Source: Orychophragmus violaceus (Eukaryota > Streptophyta > Magnoliopsida > Brassicales > Brassicaceae). From it: 64,000 bases of DNA. This document shows positions 11,619 through 23,281 of this stretch, piece after piece (within the stretch, counting starts at the first letter, position 1; each line of letters starts with the position of its first letter). Where the stretch lies: NCBI GenBank assembly GCA_030180135.1, contig CM058236.1, forward strand, positions 57,687,728-57,751,727. The letters are read 5' to 3'. Under the pieces are notes generated by a model. That model was not told the origin of the DNA. It did no database searches and saw only the letters and a program-made list of their open reading frames with translations. The position numbers and the translations under genes were made by a program.

Positions 11619-14301
11619 ATGCCTCTTAAAACAATGCGAAAGTCGAAGAGAAAAGATGATGAATCGATTCGCGAGGAAGAGGAGAATTGCAAAGAAGAAG
11701 TAGAAAAGAAATCCGATGAAGCTGAAGTTGATGAGGAAGTCAATTTGGAAAAAGGAATATGAGGATGAGGAAGACGAGGAGGAAGAGAATGAGGAGGAGA
11801 CTGAGGAAGAGAATGAGGAAGAGTAAGACTACGAGGATCGAAGGAGGAAGTTTCGCGGGTTCCGGGTTTAGGGTTTCACAAAGAAGAAGAGAAACGGACA
11901 AGTCAACCACAGGAAGAGGATTCGGAAGAAACAAAATCAGTATGTATTTCGGATCCATGTGTTTCTTTGGAAGTAAAACACATTGTAATTTTGGAAATTT
12001 GAAAGGATCCCACTTTGAATCCTTGAATTTGGGTTGTTAACTTTATATAAGTTGTTTGATACTACTGGAAAATTGGATTTAGACATCAAAACCCACTTCA
12101 TGTTTATAATTGTGTAGTTCGGATGTGTAAAACTTAGTATAATTTAAAATGGTTTGGAAAACGCGCAACTTAGTAATACCTGGTAGAACTTTTCGTACAA
12201 CTTGGTAATACTTGGTGGAACTTGTTTGCACAACTTGGTAATAATTAGTGGAACTTTTTCACACAACTTGGTAATACCTAGTCGAACTTTTTCGCAAAAC
12301 TTGGTTATACTTGGTGTAGCTTTTATTTTGTGCAGAATTCAGAGGATGAAACGGAACCAATACAGCCATGAAGATGTTTTTACCTCCCACCGAGTATGTG
12401 AAGACAATAAAGCTCTTGTCAAATAGTTATACCACTAAAACCATGAAGACTAAAGAAGACATTCTTGAGAAAGAACAAATGGAATGGTTTTTAAGCACCC
12501 ACAATTCAAACACTTCTTCCACATGGGTAAGAATGCAATCTCCAAATGGATGAGAATGTGGATCCTTCTCATTAAGACCGCAGGTGCGGATAAGAAAATG
12601 GATGTTGGATGTATTTTCAATGGGGTTCTAATCCGCTATTGTCTTAGGGAGCATGCACTGATATCAGGGTTATTCTACCACTCATATCCAAACCAATTAT
12701 GAAACCCATGGTTGCTCATATTTTGTTTCCAAATATTTTGGAATGAACCGGGTTACATATGAAGAAGTTAAGAAGATGTTCCCAACTCTGGAAGGGAAAC
12801 GAAAGCTCTCTAAGGGTCGTTTGAAGATGGTAGTCTTGTACTTCTTTACCAGCATGATCATTGGGAAGAAGAAGACATGAAAAGGAACACCTTTTGTAGA
12901 GAGTTTCTTCCGCAGAGCCGTATATGATCTCGAGATGTGCAAAACGTTTCTGTGGGGGTGTTTATCATTCGAGGAGAATATCAAAGACATCTTACACTTC
13001 ATGGACCATTCCAGAGGAGTGGTGCAATCTTCATGGGTATTTCCTGCATATATTGTTCCTTTGGAGGTAACAATATTTGTATAATCATTTTTAATTGTTT
13101 TTAGTTGTTTTAGTTATCTGACTTGGTACAAAGTTAACTGTTTGAATTATCTTGTGTTGTAGCTCCTAACATTTAAGGCCATTCCAGTTCTGAAAAACCA
13201 TTTCCAGGAAAACGTTCAAGATGCACATGATGATTTTCCGCGTATGTGCAAGATGAGGTTCAAAACCGCTAAGACAAGGGGTTTTAGTATTTCAGATGTA
13301 GATGATAAAATTGGCACTACGAAAGTTAGTACATATCATAATTATTAAATTTTGTTTTCTTAAATTCATGTATAAATGATGTTGTTTTGAAATTCTGTTT
13401 TCTTACATTTGCAGGAGATTCAAAGCGTCTTGGAGCTACCTTCCATTGAGCTAGATCATTTAAGGAGATCCATGGATGTTGAAACTTGATGGAATGATGT
13501 GGATGATCCTATCATTGATGGTTAGAACATGCTTCTGGTGAAGAAAAAGAAGACAATCTAGTTTGAAGAGCATTTCAACCAAGATGTGGCTGCACGTGCT
13601 TCTCAGACAAATGCTCAAGAGGATTGTCCTGCTATTCAGGATGCGGCAAGGACACATGAGTCTAGGAAGCATCAGGAAGAGACTCATGCTGTTGGTAATG
13701 GTACCGATATGAAGAAAGTAATCAATGTCGGATTATTTGACTTAGAGTGTCGACTAGTGATGCTTTTTGAAGATAGGTTTAAGAAGATTTCTGAGAAGGT
13801 TGATGGTATATTATGAGATATGGAATCAGAGGTGAATGCACATAGAGGTAGACTATGTAACAATAGACTAGGTGGTTTAGAAGGGGGTGTGAAGGAGACG
13901 GACCCGAAAGAGACCGAGGAGAAAGCCGATGATGGTGATGATCAAGAGGTTGAGTGTGATGCGCAAGAAGAAACGGTCAAAAACATGGATGGTGGTGAGG
14001 TTGGGGATGGTGTGGATGTTCTAGGTTTGGAGGGTAAGGCTAGTGGTGCTAAGGAGAAAGAGGAAAGAAAGGTAAGAAAGAGAGAAAGTAAGAAGAAGGA
14101 GAAGAAAGGCAAAGAGAAGAAGGAGAAGAAAGGCAAATAGAAGAAGGAGAAAAAAGGATTTGAGGAAGAGAAGAAAGGATCCGAGGAAAAGAAGAAAGGA
14201 ACCGATGAGGAGAAGGAAAGATCCTAGAAGAAGGACGAAAAAAGGAACGAAGAGAGCGGTAGAAGCAGTTGAGGAAATGCCTACAAAAACGGTGAACTTA
14301 T
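11619..14301 (+). pseudogene. Broken DUF1985-type gene (Ulp1-protease-associated family)
   Basis: ATG at 11619 opens an acidic, Lys/Glu-rich exon. An intron with a 33-bp minisatellite follows, ending at the CAG before about 12336. The DUF1985 core runs about 12360-13060, with segments HPQFKHFF, CLREHALISGL and GRLKMVVLYF; it shifts frame near 12500 and 12690 and has stops later. Two ordinary GT-AG introns can be placed: 13067-13162 and 13325-13414. After 13480 comes a second highly charged Lys/Glu tail to about 14300, with stops. In Arabidopsis such genes usually end in a Ulp1-like cysteine protease and are often carried by Mutator-like elements. I see no protease domain or terminal inverted repeats here. 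Function is unknown and no intact product is expected. Confidence 0.75.
12165..12325 (+). repeat. 33-bp minisatellite in DUF1985 pseudogene intron
   Basis: Five imperfect units of 33 bp (12165, 12198, 12231, 12264, 12297) with core CAACTTGGTAATACTTGG followed by GAACTTTTT. Because 33 is a multiple of 3, one frame stays open through the array, but this looks intronic: the splice acceptor follows at once. Confidence 0.85.
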
Positions 14302-14699
14302 AAAGAAGGGGAAGGGGAAAGGGTCTACAATCGTGCACATGAGTCCCATGATTACTAGGGGAAGAACGTGGAAATCAACCCAGTTGATAATGAATCGACC
14401 CAGCCAAAGTGAAGTTTAATGAATGAATTATGATATCTTGTAGAACTTAAGTTATGTTTGGTGTAAAGTTGGATTTAATTATGCTTGGCACCTACTATCG
14501 TTAATTATGTTTTGTTTGAATTATATTTTGGTTATAAATACTTTGGTTATGAATATTTTGGTACCTAATCGATGCTGTTTACTTGATAAGAAAAACACAC
14601 ACTTTTTTTTTTTACTTTTCTAGAGAAACAAAAATCTAAAATAAAGATTGTGACTAATGACAAAAAGCAAATATTGAAATTATTGAAATTCGCATTTTC
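14302..14699. other. Intergenic, no gene seen
   Basis: AT-rich sequence between the DUF1985 pseudogene and a LINE remnant. No feature recognised. Confidence 0.5.
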
Positions 14700-15054
14700 C
14701 AAAATACATTTTGGTTATTTAACTAAATCTATTTTTCATGATTTTCTTTTGCGTCTAGATTTTCATCTATTATATGTATTCGACATCTCAAATGGTCTGA
14801 ACATCCACTCTGTTCAAATACACAATACCCATGTGGATACCTTGCATCCCACGTCTGACTAATCAAGGTTGGATCATGATAGCTCATGTCCATTAGCGAA
14901 CAATATCAAACTGTCTTGAAAATCTTGCATCCCTAATGGGATTGTGGGCGAGTTTTCATATCTTGAATGTTTCTCAGCATATAAAATCTCATTAAAATCG
15001 CCAAAACTTATCCATGGTTTATCTCTAAACAATAGAGCATCATGGTGGTTAAAG
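14700..15054 (-). pseudogene. LINE endonuclease-domain remnant
   Basis: On the minus strand, starting near 15052, the frame reads KPWISFGDFNEIL, then GMQDFQDSLI. This is the central motif (GDFNEI) of the endonuclease/exonuclease/phosphatase domain that nicks target DNA in plant L1-type LINEs. It decays with stops toward 14700. No RT follows it in place, so it is an isolated fragment. It is not part of the LINE 3' ends at 34286 and 63456 as far as the sequence shows. Confidence 0.7.
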
Positions 15055-15066
15055 AGTTATATTTTG

Positions 15067-15462
15067 TGAAAATAGAATAAGGAAGTTCTGAGACTTAATG
15101 TATTGAAGAAAAAGAAAAGAGAGACAAAGAGGAAGCGATTAAACAACAGTAATGAAAAATAAATTAAAAATAAGGATAATTGAATTAGCATGTTATTTTA
15201 TGATATGATTATTGGATTAACATAATAATTATGATACAATAACTGATTTTCATATTTTTATGAAATGGTAACTGTTTTAACGTGACATTTTTATGATATA
15301 TTAACTTTTTAACATATTAATTGCATGATAATGATGCTGAGATAGTTATTAGTATGTTAAAAGTTTTATATATTACTGTTAGAAAGTTAGAAGTATCAGA
15401 TATTATTACTAGCATGCTACAAGTGTCATCTATTATTGTTGACATTGGATATACTTTGTTAC
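15067..15462. other. AT-rich intergenic, no gene seen
   Basis: Repetitive TTATTGTTA and CATGTTA-like words, no coding signal. Confidence 0.5.
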
Positions 15463-15706
15463 CATAATTGTTATCCGATGATGAACTTTACGTATCAGTG
15501 ATAAACAGTTTATCGATTATTGTTATCACGTTCAAATATGATATATTATTGTTAGCATATTAAATTTTGATACAACATATTTATCATAATTGTTATCCGG
15601 TGATGAACGTTACGTGTCAGTGATGAACATTGTTTATCGATTATTGTTATCACGTTACAAATATAATATATTATTGTTAGCATATTAAATTTTGATATAA
15701 CATATT
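15463..15706. repeat. 122-bp tandem duplication
   Basis: Two units of about 122 bp (15463-15584 and 15585-15706), each starting CATAATTGTTATCCG and ending with a TTAGCATATTAAATTTTGATA stretch. Copy B of the segmental duplication shows only one unit. Confidence 0.75.
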
Positions 15707-16277
15707 ATTAACTATTAGTATGTTTTGATAATCGAGTTAACACGATTACATGTTATAGTTGTTGAATAATGTTACTAACAACTTACGTCAAAAAGTATTT
15801 AGTAGCATTTTTGTAATTAATATAAATTAAAAAGATAAGTATAAGATAAATTTTGTTTCTTTGTGTTACATTATTAATTTATGAGTTATCTTTCATAGAA
15901 ATTTAATAGACAAAATCAACTATCTATATTAACTTCAATCACTTGACATTTAGTTCTCTTATATTACAGATATTAATTAATTAAAAAGACCAAGAATGAA
16001 CACAAAAGAATCATTACTTTTCTGTGCTTATAGATTAATAACTGTAAATTACAATTGATATAATTTATTATCATTAATAAATATGGAGTCAATTCATTGA
16101 CCACTAGCCACAGTATATATATTGCATTCACGTAATCTTCATCTTGTCTCTATTTGGCCTATACCTTTAAGACTTCTAAACCCTAGCTCTCAGGCTTTTC
16201 TTTATTTCAACTTCTTGTTAAAATCACTCGGCTTTTAACTTATGCCTATTCTGTATATATTGAGCTCATGGATGAAG

Positions 16278-16739
16278 TAGAGATGTCAATTGGACCGCCT
16301 ATAGGCCCAAAACCCGCAAAGCCCAAAAAATTTCAAGGTCGGAACGGACCTATATTCTAATACCGGGCATGACCCTTACATGGCTGTAAGGTTTTCTAGG
16401 CTTTTCAGGCTTTTAGAAATTAAAAATAAAATTAATTTTTTGAATAATAAAATCAAATAAAACTTAATTTTAATAAACTTATTCCAAACTTATGCATATG
16501 TTTTATACATTCAATTGAAATCAAACACAAATCTACATTGTAAAACCTTATAAATTGTGATGAAAAAAGGAGTTTAAGTAGTAGGAACTTCAGAACTTTC
16601 CAAATTAGCATCTTTTTCATCGCTTTTCAATTTCTCATCGTCATTAAGAACTACATATAAAAGTTAGAAAATCATTATTAAGTTTTGACATGAATATTTT
16701 ATATAAAAATGAAAGTTTATAAACTTGTTACCTAGGTCA
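16278..16739 (-). mobile_element. hAT transposon remnant, 3' portion (copy A)
   Basis: Begins TAGAGATGTCAATTGG, resembling the usual hAT subterminal sequence. A minus-strand terminal coding exon (stop at 16574-16576, ending in an acidic tail with LKSDE and LESSEVP) continues across the Tat-like insertion to the dimerisation domain at 33095. The far terminal repeat was not found. Confidence 0.65.
16735..16739. repeat. Target-site duplication GGTCA (left of Tat-like element A)
   Basis: GGTCA before the LTR, GGTTA at 33013-33017 after it. The empty site in copy B (near 50882) reads CTAGGTCACAAAACG, so the right copy has one later substitution. Confidence 0.85.
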
Positions 16740-17280
16740 TGTGAGAGTCGAAACTTGCACGGTTAAAACTTGTAGAGCAAACTTTTTAGGGAATAGAAAC
16801 TTTAAAGATAAACCACTAAGCTAGTAAACCCGGAGGATGTTTATTGATGTTAGATCGGAAAAGAGTACAAAGATCGGAAAAGAGAATACAAAGAAAAGAA
16901 TCGGCTAAGAAAATTGCTAAAACTCTTAAGTCTAGATGCTAGGGTTTTTCGCTCTGCCTCTATCGTATGACTTCCATCTCCTTATATAGCTGCGGCAAGC
17001 CGGCTTCGTGGATATTTTCCGCAAGATTTGCGGAAATCTTCCTGTTGTTATCTCCTTCCTTTTTCCGTCAAGATTTACATTTTCATCTTGGATTTTCCTC
17101 TTTACCTCAGAGATATCTTCTTCTTTACTTCTTCGAGTTTATCTCCTTTCTTTGACAACCATCTTTCCGCGGCTTAACCTATTTGTCGGATGGGCCGAGA
17201 ATGGACGATCCGAGTCCATTTATGTACAGACTCACTTATTCGGCCCAAATTCGTTGTATGTTTGGGCCTAAGTTCTTATT
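16740..17280 (-). repeat. 3' LTR of element A, part 1
   Basis: Starts TGTGAGAG. Minus-strand TATA box CTATATAAG at about 16981-16989. Broken at 17280 by copia D; continues at 24028. Confidence 0.85.
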
Positions 17281-18021
17281 TGTTGGGAATCCGAGCCAAT
17301 TCTAACAGATTCAGAATTCTCGCGAGTTCCCGATAGCCTAGGATCTAGGGTCTAGTTAATTGAATCATGGATCTCACCTCGTGATTACCTGGTGTTTAGC
17401 AGCGGAAGACTGATCAGGTAGCACGAGATCTACTGCGCCTCAGATGCTGCGCCTCTATCGTAGTTCACACGCACACAAGCTGGAATCCGCCGGGATGCTA
17501 GGACCGGGACTCGGATCTCCCTGGGAACTGAGTTTCTCTGAGGTTTCTGTGTTTTCTCTCTGAGAAAACACTCTCTTGTCGGCGCACACGAACACTTACC
17601 CAGTCGAGATACAAAAACGAGTTTATATATATTGACCTCGCGGTGAACCGAAACATCAGTCTCGGTTTCGCCCTTGTGTCGACCGACACACTTAGTGGTG
17701 TCGATCGACACATGCCTTGTATCGACCGACGCACCCAATGGTGTCGATCGATACACCTCTTAGAAACTCAACTCGATGTGTATCTAATACACATCGATCA
17801 GACCATATGCCAATGATCAATCCCATGCAGAGTATATCCAACTTGCTTAGGTGTGTGACCCTGTAGGTTCACACGATACCAGAAATGAGCTACAACTCAT
17901 TTGTCATAAGTGGTTTCTAGCAAAACATTATGACTACCTAGTATCACATGAATTGTCCGATCTCGACAATACAACTATCATTAGAGTTCGTACAATGTGA
18001 TTTCAGGACATAATCCCAACA
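17281..18021 (-). repeat. 3' LTR of copia D
   Basis: 741 bp. Four CGATCG/CGACCG cores at 17680, 17702, 17723 and 17745 (spacing 22, 21, 22). Followed at 18022 by a minus-strand polypurine tract (AAGTGGGAGAT). Confidence 0.92.
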
Positions 18022-20752
18022 ATCTCCCACTTGTACTGGAATCACCTATTCCTATAATCCCTTCGTCTCTATATCTCGATATGGCATAAGGCAAGAGACT
18101 GTGTCATCCTTATTATAGCCAACATCATGTTCATCGAACTTCTGATCTATACTGATAAACAAACGACTGACAATCACCTCGTTTGAGCACGGCCATGCAT
18201 TTTCTCAGTATCAAATCTTCGATGGGCCCTGAGATATTTATCTCCCGTTTTCCAGGAGGGACAAATCCCATCTTGTTCCATCCCTGTTTCTACACATACT
18301 TCATGATACGCACAAGCAATGCCGTTATAGCCGCCAGTTACGGAACGACGTTTGACAAGGTCAACACGCACCAATTCATATGCTAGAAAGCATGATGAAC
18401 TCAGGTCTAAGGACTATACTCTATAGTCGTAATGAGAACCTCCCATGACACTTATATATAACTATCCTGTGGAGTTCTCATTAAGCGGGTCATGTCCGAT
18501 CATATGTTCACCAACATATATCTATGTGACTGACTGTGATAATCATATCATTGACTCCATGAAACTTAGTCCAACAGTCACCTCACATACTAGTCTGCGT
18601 GGTTGTTAGTGTCCCATTTTAACAACCTTGACTAGGGACAATCATCATTTATGTCATCTTTTACTTATAGGGTTTCATGATCAAGTCTTCAACTTGATGA
18701 CCTATAAGATGACCATAAAGTACTTTGGGACCATTATTTAATTATCCAATAATTAAATAATACTGATGTCAGTTTTAACTTACACAAACACTGCCAAAGC
18801 ATGTATATGTTAAGTTTACAACATAACTAAAATAACTCTCACTAGAATCAAGATCATCTTTTCAGATATCTTACACCTACAGCAACAGAATAGATTCCGT
18901 GCTTAGGTTGTGGGAGAGAGTGCGGTGCTATTGCTTGAAACAATTTCAACGAATTACACCGCCATTCAGATAAAAGCACTATTCTACTGTCTACTGCTTG
19001 GAGCCTTTCCAACAGTTAGTACCGCTATTCAGACAAAGAGACATAACCAGGTGGGACCCGGGAATCGTCTTTGTCCGACTAACTACTTTCAACTGGTTCG
19101 TCACTTTATCAGTTCACCACGAACCTATCCTTAGTGTTTCTCAACACTTGGGATATTTCTGGTAACTATTCAGTGACTATTACCGGAGTACATTGGTATA
19201 TTCTCGTCATGCTTAAGCTGCATCTAGACGAGCGCAAAATATGGCATTTATGATGGATTCTATTGCAGCAGCATTAGAGCTCACACTCATTAATATTAGT
19301 TCAGACAGTGTTCAGAAACACTTCTTCTTACTAATATTGTTACTAGCTCAGCTAGTGTCCAAGACACTTCATCTTGCTCAGATTATTGCCATAAGACCTT
19401 TGGTATGAAGCCATTCTTGGAATCAAGCACCTTAGAGCTGTCCAATACCTTATCAACATAAGGATTTTGACACTACCCAATTAGCTTACTCAATCTATAT
19501 TAATAGATTCTTATTCCAAGAATTCACGCGGCTACTCCCATGTCTATCGTTTAAATTTGACTTCCGACCTAAATCTTGACAAGACTTTAGCGTCGGAATG
19601 TCGTTTGTGAGATTCAAGTATGTTATCTACATACTGTGTGAGAATTGCCATTACGCTCCCACTAGTCTCCTTGTAAACGCATGGTTTCTTTTTCTTTCTG
19701 ATCAAGTCAAAACCTTTGACCAATCTGTCAGAATGTTGATTCCAACTCCAAGATGTTTGTTTCAATCCAGAAATGGATCGGTGAAACTAACATGCATACC
19801 CAGCCAATTTTCGGAGTTGGGGCTCACCATCGCTTCTTTGAATTTCGCATGTTCGTCACTTTTCAATGATCAACAGATCACGACAATTGGTTACGAGAAA
19901 TCACTCTCGAGTTAGTGACGGATCCTTTCGGATCTGCGAATTTCAGGCTTCACAGTTGCAGATCCTACAGTACTTTGTAGATCTTACCGCTGCTCTCCCT
20001 TAACAGGTTGAATAGCTTACTGTGTTTATCGAATTTCTTCGATGTGTACTTTTACTCCCACTGTTCCTTTTGAAAGTATCACCTTTCTTAAAAGACACAG
20101 TTCTGGGCAACAAAAGCACTAAGCCTTGGTTTCCTCAGGATAACCAGCGAGGTAGAACTTATCAGATATGGATTCAAGTTTGTTTGTTGACTACTGTCTT
20201 ACACAAACCTTGCAATCCCAATTAATCAGAAAAACAAATTTGGAAATCACCCAGTCCACATCCAATGTGGTGTTTTTCACTGATTCTGATAGAAACCCTT
20301 TTAGTGTGAACATAGACATTTCAGAACGTATTCTTAAATGGTTATGGAAGATTCATGTGATTCATCATTAATCGAATCATGTCTCATAAGATCTGATTCA
20401 TTCTTTCAGATGATCACCCAATTCTTGACTCTAGTATTTTCCTCCGCGATTCAATCGAGGATTTCAATACTTCTGTCAAACTGGTTCTACACTTCATCTT
20501 GGAACTCCCTTAAGGGATTCCAGCTTGTGTCTCATCAAATGAACACAGCCATGCTTATTGAATCCATCAATAAAGTAATGAAGTACAGAATATTTCCTTT
20601 GGCAATAATGCTAGTTGGGCCGCATACATCAGTATGTGTAGGGCCCAATAAGCCTCTGGCCCGTTTCCTTTTAGCTCTGCTAAATGGGCCTTAGTCATTT
20701 GGTCCAGCAAGCAGGATTCATGTCTCAATTGATTAAAATCAAAAGAGTCCAA
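18022..20752 (-). pseudogene. pol: Decayed pol of copia D (integrase, RT, RNase H)
   Basis: On the minus strand, after gag, remnants follow copia order. A GAG-pre-integrase/integrase start reads KAHLAELKGNGPEAYWAL (about 20690). The integrase core with a garbled 'kGNILYFIT' segment is near 20600, and its C-terminal part about 20050-20250. The RT segment is at 19544-19765, with PCVYKETSGS and YVDNIL (the catalytic YVDD is lost). The RT end reads IMNAIFCARLD (about 19240), and RNase H-like pieces with LNSG and LNGG lie near 18930-19060, partly duplicated. Stops and frameshifts are frequent, so no enzyme is expected. The stretch 18022-18700 is 3' untranslated-like sequence. Confidence 0.75.
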
Positions 20753-21141
20753 AACTATGGATTTACTGAATCTGCTTTACTCTCGTGGTTAAACGACTAT
20801 ACCAAAGAAAAGTCGAGTTCGAGTCATCAGACTCAAACCTTTAGTGTTTGTGTTATGTTCAACTTCTGCTGGTTTAAGATATAAAACCCATTCTAAACGG
20901 GGTGCTACCACAGAATATTTCATTAAGATCCAAAGAACTTGTCTTTTATCAAAATGAAAAACATCCAAATTCTCAAAAGAAAATGAAAGACATTTCTCCA
21001 CAAGGCAGATACATAGTAGCAATTACTTAATTTCTAAAACCAAGTATGAAAGGCTCCTACAAGTGAAGAATCTCTACGGCTCATGCAGCAACCATTGCTT
21101 CATACCAGACACGCAGTTCCACTTGTCCTTTCTTCAACGTT

Positions 21142-22056
21142 CTACTGTCGCTTAGGTCCTGCATATTTCCAAAATATCAGTACCACAACTAGTATCCAAT
21201 ACTTATGTAGAACTTGAATTAATAACACAATACCTGAAGAAGAAGTACCATACATCTCCTTCATCTCTTGTGAATCTTCCAAGAATTTAATGCAATCTCT
21301 CTTCCAATGCCCTGACTCATTGCAGTAGAAGCATTTACTAACACCAGATGGGCTTGACTTGGGCTTATAAGATGACACATGCTTATCCTGAAACCAAATC
21401 TGGATGACCTTGCCAACACCCTTGTCTAAACAAGATTTCTCAAATCTTTTGCCCCTTTTGATGTTTTGCTCTGCTGCCTTGAGCATGCCATGCAGCTCAG
21501 TCAACGTCTTCGTCAAGCCTTTCTTGATATAGTTCTTAACGAACTTGTCATAGCTAGACGACAGTGACTGCAGAATGATGTCAGTAGCCAACTCTAAGTT
21601 GACAGGACATCCCAGTCTCCCCAGGTTATCAACGCAACCCATCAGTTTAATGACATGAGGACTAACTGGAGCATCTTCTGGTAGTCTGCACCCAGTGAGA
21701 GACTTCACCATCTGGAATCTCTCAACTCGTGCCAGATCCTGAAACTTCAGTTTCAGGCTGGTGATCATCTCTATTGGCGACTCCATGTCCTCGTATTGAC
21801 TCTTCAAGTCCGAGTTCATGGTAGCCAACATCAGGTCACGCACATCTACCACATCAATATAATGCTTATTCCAAGCATTATATGCTGCATGCGAGCGATT
21901 GGTCTCAAGCCTTTCTGGAAGAGCCTTTTCAAGGACATAGTCCTTGCTCTCCTGCTTGAGAATGAATCTCAGATTCCGATACCAATCCAGGAAGTTGGAT
22001 CCATTTAACTTGTCCTTCTCAAGGACGGATCGCAACGAGAAAGTAGTCATAGACAT
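21142..22056 (-). CDS. gag: Gag of copia D with CCHC zinc knuckle
   Basis: An open frame of about 304 codons from ATG 22056 (frame open further upstream but without a better start). N-terminus MTTFSLRSVLEKDKLNG, followed by LDWYRNLRF, is the typical UBN2/copia Gag start. A CCHC knuckle CFYCNESGHWKRDC lies near residue 235 (about 21320-21360) and would bind the element RNA. The frame continues about 50 codons beyond the knuckle and ends at 21142, where protease should begin, so Gag is separated from the ruined pol. Closely similar to the frameshifted gag of element E (44471-45384). The intact state beside dead pol suggests selection for, or recent use of, Gag alone; this is inference. Confidence 0.85.
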   Translation of the reverse strand: MSMTTFSLRSVLEKDKLNGSNFLDWYRNLRFILKQESKDYVLEKALPERLETNRSHAAYNAWNKHYIDVVDVRDLMLATMNSDLKSQYEDMESPIEMITSLKLKFQDLARVERFQMVKSLTGCRLPEDAPVSPHVIKLMGCVDNLGRLGCPVNLELATDIILQSLSSSYDKFVKNYIKKGLTKTLTELHGMLKAAEQNIKRGKRFEKSCLDKGVGKVIQIWFQDKHVSSYKPKSSPSGVSKCFYCNESGHWKRDCIKFLEDSQEMKEMYGTSSSGIVLLIQVLHKYWILVVVLIFWKYAGPKRQ

Positions 22057-22419
22057 AAGCTGAAATCCAAGGAAATACAAAGACTTAGTTATGTATATGA
22101 TGAGAAATCTTATAACTATAAGAAAACTCGCATTATATTCAAACAATGTTTCCTCTATGAATATAATGATCCAAGATCCTCAGATTACTAAAATTCGAGT
22201 GGGCGACTCGCCTTACTCAGACTTTGGTTATCTAGGACACCAAGCTCTTGGCTAGACATCACACAACGAAATGAGTCTTGACAGTTGACCATATTGAAGC
22301 TAAGCTTTAATCAAGGTTTTGGTCGAGTTTGGTTTCTGCAAATTCAAGGTTCAATAACCAGAATTCCGAGCACTGTGTTGATCGACGCAGACTCTGTCTG
22401 TCGATCGACATAACCAAAC

Positions 22420-22870
22420 AAAACCGGATTTCAATGACCGGTTAATTCAATTAACCCGGTTCATCGAACCAGTTATGTCGATCGACGCAGCCCATGTGTG
22501 ACGATCGACATAGACCTAAACCGCAGATAGTTCTTGATGACCGGTCCAATTCAATTGAACCGACTTATCTGATCAAACTGATCTTAACCAATCGGTTTAT
22601 ACTAATTGGGATGATCAGTTCAATCAAATTGAACCAATTCATCCAATTTAAACCGTTTAAACCAGTTTCAACTGATTGCGATAACCAGTCCAATTCAATT
22701 GAACCGACTTATCCAATCAAACTGATTTATCCCATCGGTTCATGCTAATTGAGATAATCAGTTCAATCCAATTGAACTAATTCATCCAATTTAAACCGAT
22801 CTATTCGGACTTAACCAAGCATGATAACCGGTCCAATCCAATTGAACCGATTAACCATTCGCTCGGCCTG
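22420..22870. repeat. CAATTG-rich leader repeats of copia D
   Basis: Between priming site and gag, a region of repeated CCAATTGAACCGA / TCCAATTTAAACCG words, with a longer period of about 138 bp (22548 against 22686). The same kind of array sits in the leader of element E. Confidence 0.75.
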
Positions 22871-22873
22871 TGT

Positions 22874-23139
22874 CGATCGACACTCAACCTGTGTCGATCG
22901 ACGCAGTAGGCTTTTAGGTTTTCTACGAGAAAAACCCTAGCCGCCGAATTTCGTCCTGTGTCGACCGACACTCAAACTGTGTCGATCGATACTCGACCGA
23001 GTTTGCTCTGTGTCGACCGACACACCCAGTGTGTCGATCGACACAGAAGGCTTTCGGTTTTTCTTCGCGAAAAACCCTAGCCGCCGAATCTGTCGATTTC
23101 GCCACCTTGTGTCGACCGACACACCTAGTGTGTCGATCG
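22874..23139. repeat. Paired CGATCG palindromes in copia D leader
   Basis: GTGTCGATCGACAC-type sites at 22874/22895, 22962/22983, 23014/23035 and 23113/23134, each pair exactly 21 bp apart. Two more pairs at 22379/22402 and 22479/22502 are 23 bp apart. Confidence 0.88.
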
Positions 23140-23268
23140 ACACTGTGCGAAAACACAGTTTCGATTCCGAGCAAAATCGATCTAACCTGTTCTAGCCAAA
23201 CAACCTAGTTTGCGAATCTAAATCATCAAATTCAATGAACAGGTTCGATTCAATGATAAAACCCTAAG

Positions 23269-23280
23269 GCTCTGATACCA
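23269..23280 (-). promoter_or_regulatory. Primer binding site, initiator-Met tRNA
   Basis: Minus-strand TGGTATCAGAGC, one base inside the 5' LTR: the usual copia priming site. Confidence 0.92.
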
Positions 23281-23281
23281 C

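Larger units (their letters stand above)
15463..16739. repeat. Segmental duplication copy A, left part
   Basis: Matches 40984-41013 plus 47674-48133 and 50219-50890 almost base for base, in the same order and orientation. The interval 48134-50218 (F-box pseudogene) is missing here, at about 16078-16086. Continues at 33018 after the Tat-like insertion. Confidence 0.85.

Noticed and set aside
11619..14301. DUF1985 pseudogene as cargo of a Mutator-like transposon
   Set aside because: Such genes often ride on these elements, but no long terminal inverted repeats or 9-bp duplications were found at the flanks.
13942..14338. Two long hydrophobic ORFs on the minus strand
   Set aside because: They are the antisense of a Lys/Glu-rich coding tail (AAG/GAA codons read as CTT/TTC), which gives Leu/Phe-rich shadows.
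17430..17756. Repeat-encoded ORF with 'VDTRHVSIDT'-type protein repeats in copia LTRs
   Set aside because: It translates the CGATCG palindrome array; reading frames are open on both strands and in several frames.
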